From Bigelowiella natans CCMP2755 (Eukaryota; Cercozoa; Chlorarachniophyceae): 52,864 bases of DNA. The DNA lies in the NCBI GenBank assembly GCA_000320545.1, contig ADNK01002210.1:1-52864 (forward strand), read 5' to 3'. Position numbers and translations under genes: made by a program. Under the pieces are notes generated by a model. The model saw nothing but the letters and a program-made list of their open reading frames with translations. It was not told the DNA's origin and searched no databases. The first letter of the stretch is position 1. Each line of letters opens with the position of its first letter. Shown in pieces: positions 1-13,199 of the stretch.

Positions 1-382
1 AAATACCACTACAAGAAGGATCGGGAGATTTTCCTGCTAAATAAAACCACAGAAAAAGAGTCTTTCAGAGGAATGAAGATAGTACTTGTGTAATGGAAAC
101 ACTGATTTATGTAAATGAATGCCATAATAAATGATAATCATCCAGTATCGATCCGCACCAAAATCCGTGCTCACTAGTCCTTGTGCTTGAATAACCTGAT
201 TAGTAGATGACACCCACACCCCCCCCCACACACACACACACATAAACATGCACATACAGACTATCATACATTGATTTATATTTGAAATGGATGATAATAG
301 TTATATTACCTTGATATGGATCCTAGCTTCACGTTTTCTTGGTGGTTGTCTCTTTGGCTGCCGAATTTGTCCCAATTGAACC
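1..382 (-). pseudogene. Second copy of three C2 exons, last one frameshifted
   Basis: Counterparts of exons 2023-1951, 1836-1800 and 1679-1618 lie at 382-310, 195-159 and 36-1 (cut by the window edge). The first two keep their splice sites and frame. In the third, one extra C turns the GKSPDPFVVV reading into GKSPDPSCSG, which destroys the conserved C2 strand. It lies downstream of the complete C2 exons in the direction of transcription. It could be a dead duplicate, an unused exon set or an assembly artefact. Confidence 0.55.
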
Positions 383-503
383 CTTTGTAGTAACAAAGTT
401 GTAACATGTCATATTACGGATTTAAATCAGCAACAATCTTACATTGTATTACCAACATCCTCTATTCCTGTTATTTGTCCCTTGTCCCCCTTCCCCTCCC
501 ACC

Positions 504-548
<45 letters not shown>
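1..548. repeat. Direct duplication, copy 1
   Basis: This block matches 1645-2190 almost base for base, with a few substitutions and one- to two-base indels. It runs from the window edge to the end of a CT run. Beyond the CT run the copies diverge: here a CA run follows, whereas in copy 2 coding sequence follows. The left end lies outside the window. The copy spacing is about 1,641 bp. It carries second copies of three C2-domain exons on the minus strand. Confidence 0.9.
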
Positions 549-582
<34 letters not shown>

Positions 583-888
583 TAGTAGTAGTAATAATAA
601 TATAAATAATAATACACACCAACTCTCTCCCATACAAGTAGATATTATAATAAGATGAGGACAAGTATATAAACGAATTTTCTGCACATGCGACAAAGCA
701 GTAGCAGCAGAAGTAAGTCTGTAAGATGGTGATGATAACGTCTCCATCTTATACTCACTCATAGGTGACTGAATTAGTAGTGATGGTACCATCTTATACT
801 CACTACTCATGAGTGACTGTGAGTGAGTGAGTCAGTGAGTAGTGGTGGTAGTAAGTAGTAGTAATAGTAATAGTAGTAGTAGTAGTAC

Positions 889-2144
889 CTAATGGATCAT
901 CTGGTGTCAAAAGGTCTTTATCAATCACAGCAAACTCTAATATCGGCCCTTCTGCATTTCTTTTGCTGCTGCTACTTCTACTAATTTCCGCTTCCCTTTT
1001 GCTATTCATCCTGCCGCCTTCTTCAGAGTTATCAAAATGTTTCATCTTTATGCTGCTGCTTCTACCACCTCCCAACACAACATTTGTGACGAATTCATGC
1101 AGTTGATGGTGCTTTGGCCCTGATATCATCATCATCATCATCATAAATTAAGACGATCTGCTCTTCAATATTTGTAATTTTGTTAGAAACAAAACATTTA
1201 ATGGGGCTACAGATGATGACACAACAAGCTAAGGTACAATCATAACACTCACTCTATATTTCTTTCTTTCATTAAGTTATTGATATCCTCTATACACGAT
1301 CGTCAGTATTATCATCATCTTATCATCATCAACAACATAGCAATTCGACATATTATGATCTATCAACTGTTACTACTATTATTATTAATTATTATTATTA
1401 TTATTATTACTACTACTACTACTACCGAGGTCGCGAGACCAACAAGGGGAGCGAGTGCTTGGAACGACATGAGTCTTCCCGATTATTTGCTGATAAAACA
1501 TCAACAACGCAGCAGTGCAACTTGTAAGAGATCTTGTATCTACACAAAACTCAGCAGCGTTATATATGCATATACATATTTATATCAGAGTATGCAAACA
1601 TACAAACGATATTCGACCTTCTTCGAGGTATTGGGCATGTGTAGAAATACCACTACAAAAGGATCGGGAGACTTTCCTGCTAAATAAAACCACAGAAAAG
1701 ACTCTTTCAGATGAATGAAGATAGTACTTGTGTAATGGAAACACTGATTATGTAAATGAATGCCATAATAAATGATAATCATCCAGTATCGATCCGCACC
1801 AAAATCCGTGCTCACTAGTCCTTGTGCTTGAATAACCTGATTAGTAGATGACACCCACACCCCCCCCCACACACACACACACATAAACATGCACATACAG
1901 ACTATCATACATTGATTTATATTTGAAATGGATGATAATAGTTATATTACCTTGATATGGATCCTAGCTTCACGTTTTCTTGGTGGTTGTCTCTTTGGCT
2001 GCCGAATTTGTCCCAATTGAACCCTTTGTAGTAACAAAGTTGTAACATGTCATATTACGGATTTAAATCAGCAACAATCTTACATTGTATTACCAACATC
2101 CTCTATTCCTGTTATTTGTCCCTTGTCCCCCTTCCCCTCCCACC

Positions 2145-2193
<49 letters not shown>

Positions 2194-2352
2194 TATCCGT
2201 AGTTTTATCACCTGAGAGCACTAATACGAACAGGTTCTCTCCTTTGCATTGCAGCTGCACGTTGTGCATCCAACGCTGACCGTTTCTTAATGTAACTTCG
2301 AGATGGCTGGGTCGTGCATCGTAACATCTTGACCAATTCAACATAAATCAAT

Positions 2353-2421
<69 letters not shown>

Positions 2422-2560
2422 AGAAAAGAGTAATAATGTAATAATAAATAACCTTTTCCTTTGACCAAGGCATCGCCGTCCTTTGTGCTAGCACCGCAGC
2501 GCTTGGATCTAAATGTGGAGGTGGAACATCAGATTGTTGTATTCCAAGTCTTTGTGATGA
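889..2560 (-). CDS. C2-domain protein segment (partial, multi-exon)
   Basis: Minus-strand exons, 5' to 3': about 2560-2453, 2327-2212, 2023-1951, 1836-1800, 1679-1618 and about 1122-889. The four junctions from 2453 to 1679 are in phase. The joined product has a basic, proline-rich stretch (RQPKRQPPRKREARIHIK) and then a C2 fold: a first strand ending IHIK, VIQAQGLVSTDF, then GKSPDPFVVVFL, and a late exon with ILEFAVIDKDLLTPDDPLG. The Asp residues in SPDPF, DKD and DDPLG sit where C2 domains bind calcium, so a calcium-dependent membrane-binding domain is inferred. The junction between exon 1618 and the last exon is not settled, and neither is the 5' end. The segment may be a separate gene or the 3' continuation of the VPS13-like gene just upstream: a strong donor (GTGAGA) lies in that gene's presumed last exon. 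Confidence 0.6.
1645..2190. repeat. Direct duplication, copy 2
   Basis: Partner of 1-548. The CT microsatellite at its right end marks the point where similarity stops, which suggests that the duplication broke or recombined at the microsatellite. This copy keeps the C2 exons open, so it is probably the functional one. Confidence 0.9.
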
Positions 2561-2888
2561 TGATGATGATGATAGTCCAAAAGTCGGTCACGAGTGTTTC
2601 TTCTGTGCTTATATTTATTAAATTCGTCTCGGAATTTTGAGATACATAAGCATTTTGTATGAAACACGCATATATCATGTTGCTAGTATAAAAAAGTTGG
2701 GGAGTATTATATGCATATGTTTTATATATCATAATAATAATGTTGAGCACCGATTTGTATCTAAATAATGTTGTGGGTTCTTCTTTCTTACGAAATTAAC
2801 CACCACAGGACAGAAGTACACCATACATAATACATGTAGTACACATGCTTGCTGTAATGTAGTTTTTGTTGTGTAGCATGCTGTGTTT
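2561..2888. other. Spacer between VPS13-like stop and C2 segment
   Basis: No exon is supported here. It holds AT-rich sequence and an (ATG)n/(ATC)n tract at 2557-2573. If the C2 segment belongs to the VPS13-like gene this is intron; otherwise it is an intergenic region with the 3' end of one gene and the start of the next. Confidence 0.4.
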
Positions 2889-4677
2889 TCATCTACGTTT
2901 GATTCGTTGATTCCTGCCGTGTGCCACCCTTTCGACTATGACTCCCCGTCTCACAGATTCCTGAAGCTGTTTTGCGATGTTTCGCGCCTGAAAACAGAAA
3001 TTTGTTGTTGTTGTTGTTGTTGTTGTTGTTATATAAGCAGTTGGAGGTACATACTGCATGGTGTCTGTCATATGTATAGGTGAATATTCTGAGCTCGATT
3101 TACATCTCTGCTCTTTTCAGGTTGAAGCTTGAGCTGTGCCATGTTGGACGTGCGGTAGCGAGTTAAGATCTACGTTATTATTGCCATAACTTAATACCAA
3201 AGAACTTGAATATTCTCAACTACACTACTAATGACGATATTATACGGATGACTTCTGCTCTTTATATTTGCTATTGCCTTCCAGAGAATAATTTACAACT
3301 TGAAGGATGATAATGTCAATTAGTTGCCAATATCAACACACCTGGACAATTCCGGTGCGAAGGCGCACCTCGGCAATATCGCGTATCGGCAATACTTTGA
3401 TACGATCATATCGTAGACTGTGGGACAACAGAGAAGATGATGACATTGTCCTCATCATCATCAATGCTGCTTCCATCGGCGGAGCTATGACTCGCATTGA
3501 AACTAGAACAATGGAGTCGCGTACGAGCAATAGTATCTGGTCACATGATAGTGTAAATAAGTAGGTGCAAGAGGGATGGTGTTCTTCATTTTACACATAC
3601 CAACAAACGAGTGCCTTTCTAATCTCATGGACAGGTGTAGCGTGCAGCAAAATTTGTATAAATTTGGAGTACTTCAACCGTGTTATCATCTAAACTACTG
3701 GTGCTGCTGGTACCACCTTATTTCCTATTAGATTGTAGTAGTCGACTAGTGGCTGAGCCATCTGTTTCAAAGTAGTGGTAAAAGCAATAGTAGTAGGAGT
3801 AGTATCATTGCTCACAAGAGTAATAGGAAAGAATCATCAAAGATGCACAGCGACTCATATGAGGGATTTGTAAGAAATGAAATTCATCACTGTCTAATTT
3901 GGGCAGTACATATATGGCCCACAAAATATCATAGAAACTAGCAGCAGTAGTATGACCACAACACAAATATTACATTATATAATGTACTACCCCTGGCTCC
4001 CATGATGCACAGAAATAGGCAATAAGACGTGCACGTGCTCCATATTCTCTTTTGCTGTTTCTTTCTTCGTTGGTCATAATACTGCTACTGTCGATGACTG
4101 CTGGCTGCTGTTGCTGCGACTTGGAATTTCTTCCTACTACACCAATATCTTCCTCCATAGCAGCAAATCTTGCATTATGCATTCCAACCTAAAACGAGAA
4201 TCAAATTTATATAATGTCAACCTTTTGAATGATACATTGTTGGAGTTAAAGTATGTTGTCCTCATGACAATGGCGGTGGCGATTATATTATGATAACGGA
4301 CAATGATGATAACGAAGATGACTATAACAATTAATGTTATCTGCTTTATTATTTACTCTTGGCAGTCTTATTCTCCATGCCTCAGACCGAGGCAACTCAA
4401 ACTTAGACTCAACCTGTAGTAGGGAGGGAGTGAGGGAGGGAGTGAGGGAGGGAGGGAGACAACAACAGGTAGTAGGTAGAAGATGGTAAAGGATGATGAT
4501 GATGATGATGATGCATGGTAGTAATGGAGATTGGGTAGCACTCACCGCAAATAGAGAGGGAAGATCGCAAAGGGAATACTCTGGTAGTATCACACTCCCA
4601 CCGAAGTCGTCAAAGTAAAAAGGGGGGTGATGGTGGTGGTGGGGGTACTCAGAAGGAGTGGCAGGTGTCATCATTGA
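2889..4677 (-). CDS. VPS13-like gene: C-terminal exons with PH-like domain
   Basis: Exons 4677-4546, 4413-4357 and 4188-3991 follow the 4.2-kb exon in phase (SVILPEYSLCDLPSLFA, VESKFELPRSEAWRIRLPR, VGMHNARFAAMEED). Exons 3417-3342, 3133-3104 and 2987-2889 then join in phase to give LRYDRIKVLPIRDIAEVRL, TGIVQLKLQPEKSRD and ARNIAKQLQESVRRG: two or three strands plus the C-terminal helix of a PH-like domain, as at the C-terminus of VPS13. The stop TGA lies at 2889. Phase between 3991 and 3417 is unresolved; the open stretch just upstream of 3417 reads in a neighbouring frame. A GTGAGA donor inside the last exon could instead lead on to the C2 segment at 2.6 kb. Confidence 0.65.
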
Positions 4678-4967
4678 CTTCGACGAGATCAGTAGAATAC
4701 AGAGAGAGAAGAATAACAAGAAGAAGAAGAAGAACAACAACAACAGCAACAAAGGTAAGAAAAAGAGCAAGAAGAAGAAGAAGATTCTTACGATGATGAA
4801 ATGATAATGATGATGATGATGATGATGATGAAATAATTGTAGAGATGAGTATCATACATAATACACATTATCGCAGTATCCAACGTTGTTTTCGGACAAG
4901 CATGAGGGTGATATACACACCTGTTGTTGTGGATTGAGATGTTGCGTACTACCAGCACCACCACCAG

Positions 4968-4999
<32 letters not shown>

Positions 5000-7900
5000 T
5001 TGGCATCGTCCTTCCTGTTCGTTGTCGCTGTGGCTGTATGTTCTCGACCTCTTCCGGCGAAATTGTTACCATTATTTACAGAGATAATAGCCCCTTCTCC
5101 TCCTCCTCCTCCTCCTCCTCTTCTCGAAGTCTGCCCTTGTCCCCTACTTCTCGATTGGTGGTGGTGCTGCTGCGTCCGTTTACGAGAAGCGAGATTGATG
5201 AATCGACGTAATCTGAAGGGCTTGAAGGTGCGCCTGATGTTTCGGAGTTTCGCCTTCGCTTCATGCCACGTGTTCTTGAAGAAATCACCCCCTCTGGAGG
5301 AGAATATTGAAGAAGAGCTGGGAAGAGGAGAAGGCTGCTGCCCCCCTTCCGCACTACTAGTACTATTACGACGACGACTACTATTGCCATCCTGTGCCTG
5401 TCGCAGATGATGATGGTGGGATGAAGAAGACGACACTTTCTTTCCACTTTTGTCGCCAAGATGATGACTATGGGTTGGAACTCGAATGTTGCGTTGATGT
5501 TGTTGCGAAAATGTGAAAGTAGGTGAATGTATCCTCTCGTGATGAAGGCTGTGGAGCTGCTGCTGCTGCTGCTGCTGCTGCTGCGTCTCGAAGATTGAAG
5601 GTTGACCGAGGGTTGTATCAATTGACCTGAGAGACATAGTTCCACGGGCCAATGTGAAGGTTCCTGGTAATCGAATGGCAAAGGGGGCGACACCACATGG
5701 AGGTGGTGGTTCACTATCTAAATCTGCTGCCTTACTCCTATCCTTCTGTAGCTCACTGCCTCCATGCTGATTATGCTCTGATTTATCAAGCCCCCCTTTA
5801 TCACGTTTATCAAATCCACTATCACCATCCTTCTCGTTGTTTGCAGTCCTATGGAGGGGGGAGCGACGCGACGGGTGGAAATTTCTGGGTACGTCACCGC
5901 TTTTATTCCTTCGAGTCGGTGATGATGTACTTAATGTGGCATGGTCGCCAGTGCTACCACTACCAATAATGGATCCCTCCCCTTCCCGTCGTACAGGGGA
6001 AATTCCTGAAGGGGATTTCTGGGGTAAACTAGAGCCGAACGAGAAGCGTGACGATCTTTTGCTCGATCTTCTAGACACACTTTGCTGTTTTTGTGGCTTC
6101 TTCTTCTTCAAATCACTCTTACTAGCGCCACTGCTTGCACGACCTTCAGCATCTAAGTTTAGGGATTGAAAGGGTGGTGGCATACTACTCGATGCAGCAG
6201 ATCTGTCTCCCCCCCCTTCCAATGGACGGTTCTGCGGCGAGGCGTTGGTACTTGGGTGCTGGGATTTTGAGTAGAACGAGTAGTATGGAGTTGTTGGCTG
6301 CGGATTGTTTTGTTCGCCGTCGTCACCGTTTTTGCCTTCAAGTACGACCATGCTATTCTTACTATTATTAGATTTACTTTCTTCTTTATTTTGTCCACCA
6401 CCACCAGCAGTAGCAGCAGCAGCAGTAGCAGCAGCAGCAGTGGCCTGCTTGGTAGTAGTTGATGTCATAATCCTTCTTGATGAGTGATCTGCAGCTATTG
6501 TTTGTTCTGAAGAGCCACGGTGTCCATTTTCATTCTGTAACGACGAGTTAGATCTGATTTCATTTTCGCGTGGAAGCGACATATTAGAGATTTTATATCC
6601 TCCTGCTGCCTTGAGATTATTGTGCGTATTCTCGTTGCCGTTTGTAGTAACGGCTCTACCAAACTCGGAAGAAACTTCTCCCACGTCATTGCCATTTACT
6701 TCAACATTATTCTTTTTATCACCTCCTCCTCCTTTCCTCATCTTATCTAAAATGTGTTGGAGGTCAAACCTTCTGCCTGTATCCATTTTCCTATCCGCAG
6801 CGTCTATAGCTACCATTTTATTCTTCGCAGTAGTCTTTGTTGCGGCTGCTGATGGAATATTGGTAGGGAGAAATGCGGCGCTGCTTACATTAGGTGGTGG
6901 TGGTGCTGTCGCTGCTTCCGAAGCAATCACTCTTTCCGCTACTGAGTAAAGCGTAGTTTGAAAGTAAAATTCGAAAACGTTTTCTAAAGTATCATTGGTG
7001 TTCCGCCATATGATAGGTGGCAAGCTAACCTCAACTCCCTCTCCAATACTACTGCTGCTGCTACTTCCTAGACCATATTCATTAAGAATGGAAAGGGCTT
7101 TCTCCGGTATTGCTCCCCCCATACGATCTATGAAGGGCGGCACGGCCAACATAACGTGTATAGGGGAGATTTCTATATGTTCAAAGTAGGTCTTCGCTTC
7201 TAGACTTCCCCGCGACTTTGTCATTTCATCGAGTGCAAAGTTACTTGAATCTACAGTCGAACCCCGCCCCGCCAATAACATCGCTCTATCATCTCTATCA
7301 TGATTATCATCATAAAAGGAATAGGTATCCTGCACGAAACATGTGGAATCGACGCCTCTGAGGAAAGATGAGGTCGAGCATTTGCGATGAAAATGGTCAT
7401 TCCCTCCGGGGTGATAATAGAACCTGCTGCTGCTGTGTCCATGCTGCTCCTTTTGTTTATGTGGGGGAAACCGTGAAAAATAACGGCGACGGTGGAAAGA
7501 GTTGAGCAAGGAAAAAGCCTCATCCGTCGCTTCGAACATGTGCTCTAACCACCACGGTTCTAAATTCAACTCTAGGGGCTGCAGTGCCACACCAAGGTAC
7601 TCAATACTGCGATGAACACCATGCCATCGCTGCAAGCTATATTCAGGAAAACTCTCTGGAAGCGTTCTCTGGGAAATAGATATTTGTACGACTGGCTGCA
7701 TTACCCCGTGCACACCACCCCCACCTGTACCTTCCCCATCGTCATCATGTAAGATTTGGGGAGAAGCAGTAGCAGCAGCAGCAGCAACAACAGAGGAAGG
7801 GTTAGTCTTCCTTAAAGGACGCATAATGACAGGGCTACCATTGCAAACATAGTCCATAAAGATGTTGCTGTTGTCGATCTGAAGGCTTTGTATCCCAATC

Positions 7901-9990
7901 CAGAAGATTTTCTTCGCGCATACTTCATTCTCGTTTGACCATTTTCTGCTTCTTCTCTTTCTTGTTGTTGTTCCTTCTCCTCTCCCTTCTATTCGTGGTG
8001 CTCCTGCCTCAGGAGGAGTTAGATGAGAAGAAATTGATGTAGGAACTAATAGGGAAGAGTTGTATGTAACGTGAAAAAGGTGAATGTACATTAGCTCGTG
8101 CTCAGTCTGTTGATAATAGTATTGGTAATGATGCTGCTGTTGGCGTCCATCATCTTCTAGATTTCTTCGGCTTTCCGACACTTGTCCCAACGTTTCACTG
8201 GCATCGCTCCCCCCCCCTTTGACACTTATCCCGAAGTCTGGCACTGAAACACTGACTTGAACCAAGCTCTGCTGCACCTTTTTCTGAGTCCATACCAGTC
8301 GCAACAACACGCTGTTACTTATTTTCTTCTTCTTCTTCTTCTTTCCCGGTGCTTCTGCTGCCCCCCCCTTTGTTTGTTCTCCGTTAGATAAGGAGAAGTA
8401 CATTTCCTCATCGACCTCGTCGTCATCATCATCATCACTGTTATCACTATCATCACTAGCACTATCCTCATTTATATCCTTGAATTCTTCCGCCGTGGTA
8501 TCTTTGTTAATAATGTCATCAGAAGAATCATCACGACTATTATAATAATAAGCTAGATCTTGGTTTCCTAAGATACCTAACCCCTTATCATCTCCTCCTT
8601 CTCCTTGCCTGGATTTGAACATATGTTTGCTCTGGTTCTTCTTCTTCTTCTTCTTCTTGTGCTTCTTGAGTTGCACCCACATTCTTAGAGGTTGCAATGT
8701 CGGGAAAGACTCTGTCTTACCTGGCGTAATGCATGCTGTTCCAATGATCTTCTTCTTCTCTTTGTCCTCCTCCTCCTCCTCCTCCATATCCAAATACTTG
8801 ACAAATTCAATGTTTAGTGGAGCATTCCGCATTTTGGTGTCGTAGTGGAATGTGACAGGCTTGTTAGTATCCCCCAGTGGTATTGTCTTAAAATTTGGCC
8901 CTGTGCTACTACACCGTTGCTTTCTATCCTTGCTGTCGTCGTCATCGTCGTAAGCATTATTATTCTTTTTATCACATGTAGCAGTATCGTCCTCTTCTTT
9001 AGAAGTACCAAACGAAAAGTGGCAGATATATGGTGTCGCCACCTGCAACGCATGCGTATCGTATATAGTGCCATTGATGTAGGCAGCCTCTATCGATACC
9101 TTCTCGATCATCACATCATCAATGAACACACAAACTATCAGATATATCCGACCACAACGAAGGGTAGAAAAATGTTACAATTGTTACCTCCAAAGATCCC
9201 CTTTCCATCCTCTGCTTGAGTTGATGCTTGGACGATGATGATGTTGAAGATAATGAGGCTTCCTTGCGTTCGGAGGAATGTTTTATACTCTTTCGTCTAT
9301 CTTCTTGTTCTTCTTCATCATCATTGAAAACTCCTCCTCTCCTCTGTTTCTTCTCCGTAACATCCTTCCCTATCGACAGCCCAGCGCCACTGGTGGTGGT
9401 GTGCTGCTTGTGTGCGTAGATTTGCTCATCTATTTGAGAGATGTCATCTTAAGAAGAGATAGGGAGGTAGGCAACAGAGGAAACAACAGTAATGTCAGTA
9501 TATGTTGTAGTGGGCTCGCACTGTAACAACGTCTGTATCTTATCCTATTATTTTAATCCAACTACTTCTTTTTCTCCCTCTCCTGTGTTTTCGCATTTAT
9601 AGTGGCAGCTGCCGTGTATTACGATCTAGTTGCTGAAGTTTCATACGCATTCCGTGGCACTTTTTAAAGGCCTATCATTTTAGTAGAAATCAATCAATCA
9701 ATCAATAATATTTGGGTGGAAACATTATAGTTATGTGACGATATTGTTAGAGTTGACGGTATAGTTAGAGTAATACTAAGATGTTGAATAATAAATAGGC
9801 GCAGAGAGCAATCATGTTATCTTCACGCAATAATGTGAGGATACAGCAAACTATTTGAACTTAAAAGATGCAGGAAAACACGCTATTTTAACTAAAACCA
9901 ACTATATGTATGAAAGATAACAGGACATAAAATCCCCCATCACCATCATCATCATCATCATTCTACTATTACAAGTGCTGCTGCTGCTAT

Positions 9991-10023
<33 letters not shown>

Positions 10024-11224
10024 CTCTTCCATCCTGGCAACATGCTCTTTCTTGAGGCTTACGATCAAATGGATATTACCTAAGAGATAATGGTGCATCA
10101 ATGATTATCACCAACGCGTATCAGAACGACGACAGGAAGGAAGAATGTGATATTGAGCAGGAAAAAGAGAAGGAGGAGGAGGAGGAGGAGGAGGAGGAGG
10201 ATAGTGATATTTTGGATTGAATACTGTGTTTGTTTGTTTTTGTCTCTGTGATGTTCTTAGCAGGTAAACGGAAAGCGTAGTGGTATTGCATTTTCTGTTA
10301 CCCTCCAAAAGTGCTGCAGAAGCTTCACGCTTGATTGGGGCTATTTTCTTGTCATGCAAATCGGGTATCATCTCTGCCAGATATAATTAATTAAAATATG
10401 TATACTATAGAGACTGTATACATAAATAGCATAAGAAGAAGAAAACAGAAAAATGCTTAAAGAACACCCACTACCATCTACCATCTCCTTTCACAATTCC
10501 ATTCACACACCATCCCAATATCTTCTCTCTCTGCTCCCCTCTCCCCCCTCTCCCTCTCTCTATCTCTCTCTCTCTCTCTTTGACTCAAAGAAGACATCTT
10601 GGTGCTTCAAACCGGATAAGTCAAAGCGCCCTTCTCCAAGCTCGTCGTCCCCATACGCGCTAATCTATATCCAGAAGAAATAGTACATTTTTAATGAAAA
10701 TTACAGTTAAAGAAGCTTTTTTCTGTCGTTGCTCCAAACAGCACCAAACGTAATTCAGTCATCATTATGATCTTTATCGTCATTGTCATCGTCATCTAAC
10801 CAAACCACATCACCACTCACCACCAGCGCTACAACTTACTACTACCTTTTGATATACTTTTACAATCAAGTAATGCTGCTGCGTCGGTTGTTGCTTCAAG
10901 CTTCGTCGTCTACGCGGGACCTACAGAAGAGGAGAAAATAGTGGGTTGTTCAAAACCTATTTATGAGTACCATTTGCTAAAGCTATATGATTAATGTATG
11001 GATGGTGTGATAGATGACAACAAGACGCTGCTATACAGTTTATGGTATTGCCGTCGTCATCACCTGGATTCTCATTTTGATAGTCTCTCCCATATCACAC
11101 TCGTAAGTAGGTAGAGACGACGTGTTGCGTATGTGAGAGGGGGAGTTTGTAGCAGCAGCAGCAGCAGAAGCAGCTTTAACACGTTTGACAGGATAATGTG
11201 CCGTCATCTTTGTCCTGTTAATTC

Positions 11225-11266
<42 letters not shown>

Positions 11267-11603
11267 GTAGTTTCTCTATCATCATCTTTCAACATGCAGG
11301 TGGTTACGGTGTGTGTGTGTGTGTGTGTGTGACGTACATATGGGGGGGATACTATATATCTGAAAGTAGTAGAATCGTCTCTTGCAGAGGGAGAGAGAGC
11401 GACAACATCATATTATTTCTTCAATCTTTTGTAATATCCTCCCTCCCAATCCCTTTGAATCTATGTTTTGGTTTTTCCAAGAACTTGATTCTTTGGCAAA
11501 TTTAACTAAAGAATCCGTTATGGTGAGCCGTCATCACTATTATGACCACTACCACTATTTGCACTACTGCTGCTGCTGCTGCTACAATTGCTATTTCTCA
11601 AGG

Positions 11604-11636
<33 letters not shown>

Positions 11637-12311
11637 TACTCTTGGTCGTTTCCCTGGTATTGTATGGCGCACCTTAATGGAGATGATCAACCAAAATAGA
11701 ATAATAATTATAATAACAACAACAATAACAATAACAATAACAATAATAATATACACGCATATAGAGAAGAGAGATATATAAAATAGAGACTGCTACGAAG
11801 AATAATGTATCATTATGATTGTGGTGATTTAAGCGCCGTCATTCCATCCTTTACTCCCAATAACAGTCAAATAATGACACGATGACATCCTGCTATTTCT
11901 ATTTCTACTACCACTCACTTACATCCACCACTACTACTACTACAACTAACAAACTGCTACATGAGCATCATATTGCTGCCGGAAGAATGGTCCAATTTAG
12001 AGGATGATGAACCACCCTTCGAGGAAGCCATAACGATCTTTTATAACAACAGATTGTGAAAACAAGTTACATTTCTTTACTAGATCTGCCATAGAGAACT
12101 GATCTAGGTAATGTTCGTCTTCATAGATGATGATAATAATGATGATGATAATATGAATATGACAGTTTCAGGTCTAACCCCGCTTATCTTGTCGACACGA
12201 ATATGCAGAACGTGGTTTTCTGCCTCTGCTGATTTGTGCTTTTTCTTGAATAATCTGTGTATAATCAACGCATGTTTGTAGAAATGAATTTACTGAGTGA
12301 AAGAGTGTGTA

Positions 12312-12345
<34 letters not shown>

Positions 12346-13167
12346 TGTGCTAAATATAAATAACTGCAATGGTGACTACTGTTTTTTCGGTAGTAGTCGT
12401 AGCAGCAGCAGCAGTAGCGTTCTCTCTAACAGCAACGCTGTTGACCTTACTGTCATCCTTTTCTTTGGATGCTTGATAATCGACTTTCTCCGTGATATTC
12501 TGTCACTATATTTAAACAACAACATACTAAACCGAAGATATATGTAAATAGACGATTTTACGGCAACGTGACGATATCTTATACTTTAAATTAATGCTGA
12601 TAACAATAATAATTATCGGTTAGAAAGACACATCAATTAATCGTCACGGTATGAAATATCCTCATTCCTTCCACGCACCTTGCGAACATTTGCTCTGTTT
12701 CTACACGATTTTGCAACTCTTTCTGCTCCATCTCGAGCTCTTTAAGTTCTGTAGCCACAATAACCTTTTGATTCCTCAGCTTATTCCTCGTGTTCTTTAA
12801 CATGTTCAGCCACTCAAACATGTCGCCGCCTTGGAGACGGGGTGTCTTGAGATTTAGTATAGGAGGAGTTCCTGATTTCCCCCCCAATCCTTTTGCTCCA
12901 GACTCACGGACCGCAGAGAGGATAGATGCTTCGATATCCTTGCTCACACTCCTATGTTGTTGTTGTTGATGATGATGATGATGATGCTGATGACAAGAGG
13001 GTAGTGCAACAATAGAATCGGCGCTGCTGCCCTCTTTAAACTTTTTCGTCGTTCATTGACTAATGCCCCAATAATACCATCTTACCATCATCATCATCAT
13101 CATCATCATTTTCTTTATCATATTTACTATATTGTAACTACTAGTATAATTATACAACTGGTACTAT

Positions 13168-13199
<32 letters not shown>

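Noticed and set aside
37-1908. Open frames reading (CA)n runs as Cys-Val or His-Thr strings
   Set aside because: These are microsatellite translations. The real coding parts nearby are short C2 exons in defined frames.
4886-9526. Many plus-strand open frames opposite the 4.2-kb exon (Leu/Ser/Pro-rich)
   Set aside because: They are antisense shadows of Lys/Glu/Asn/Gln/Ser-coding trinucleotide repeats and lack splice sites or family motifs; the minus strand carries the VPS13 motifs.
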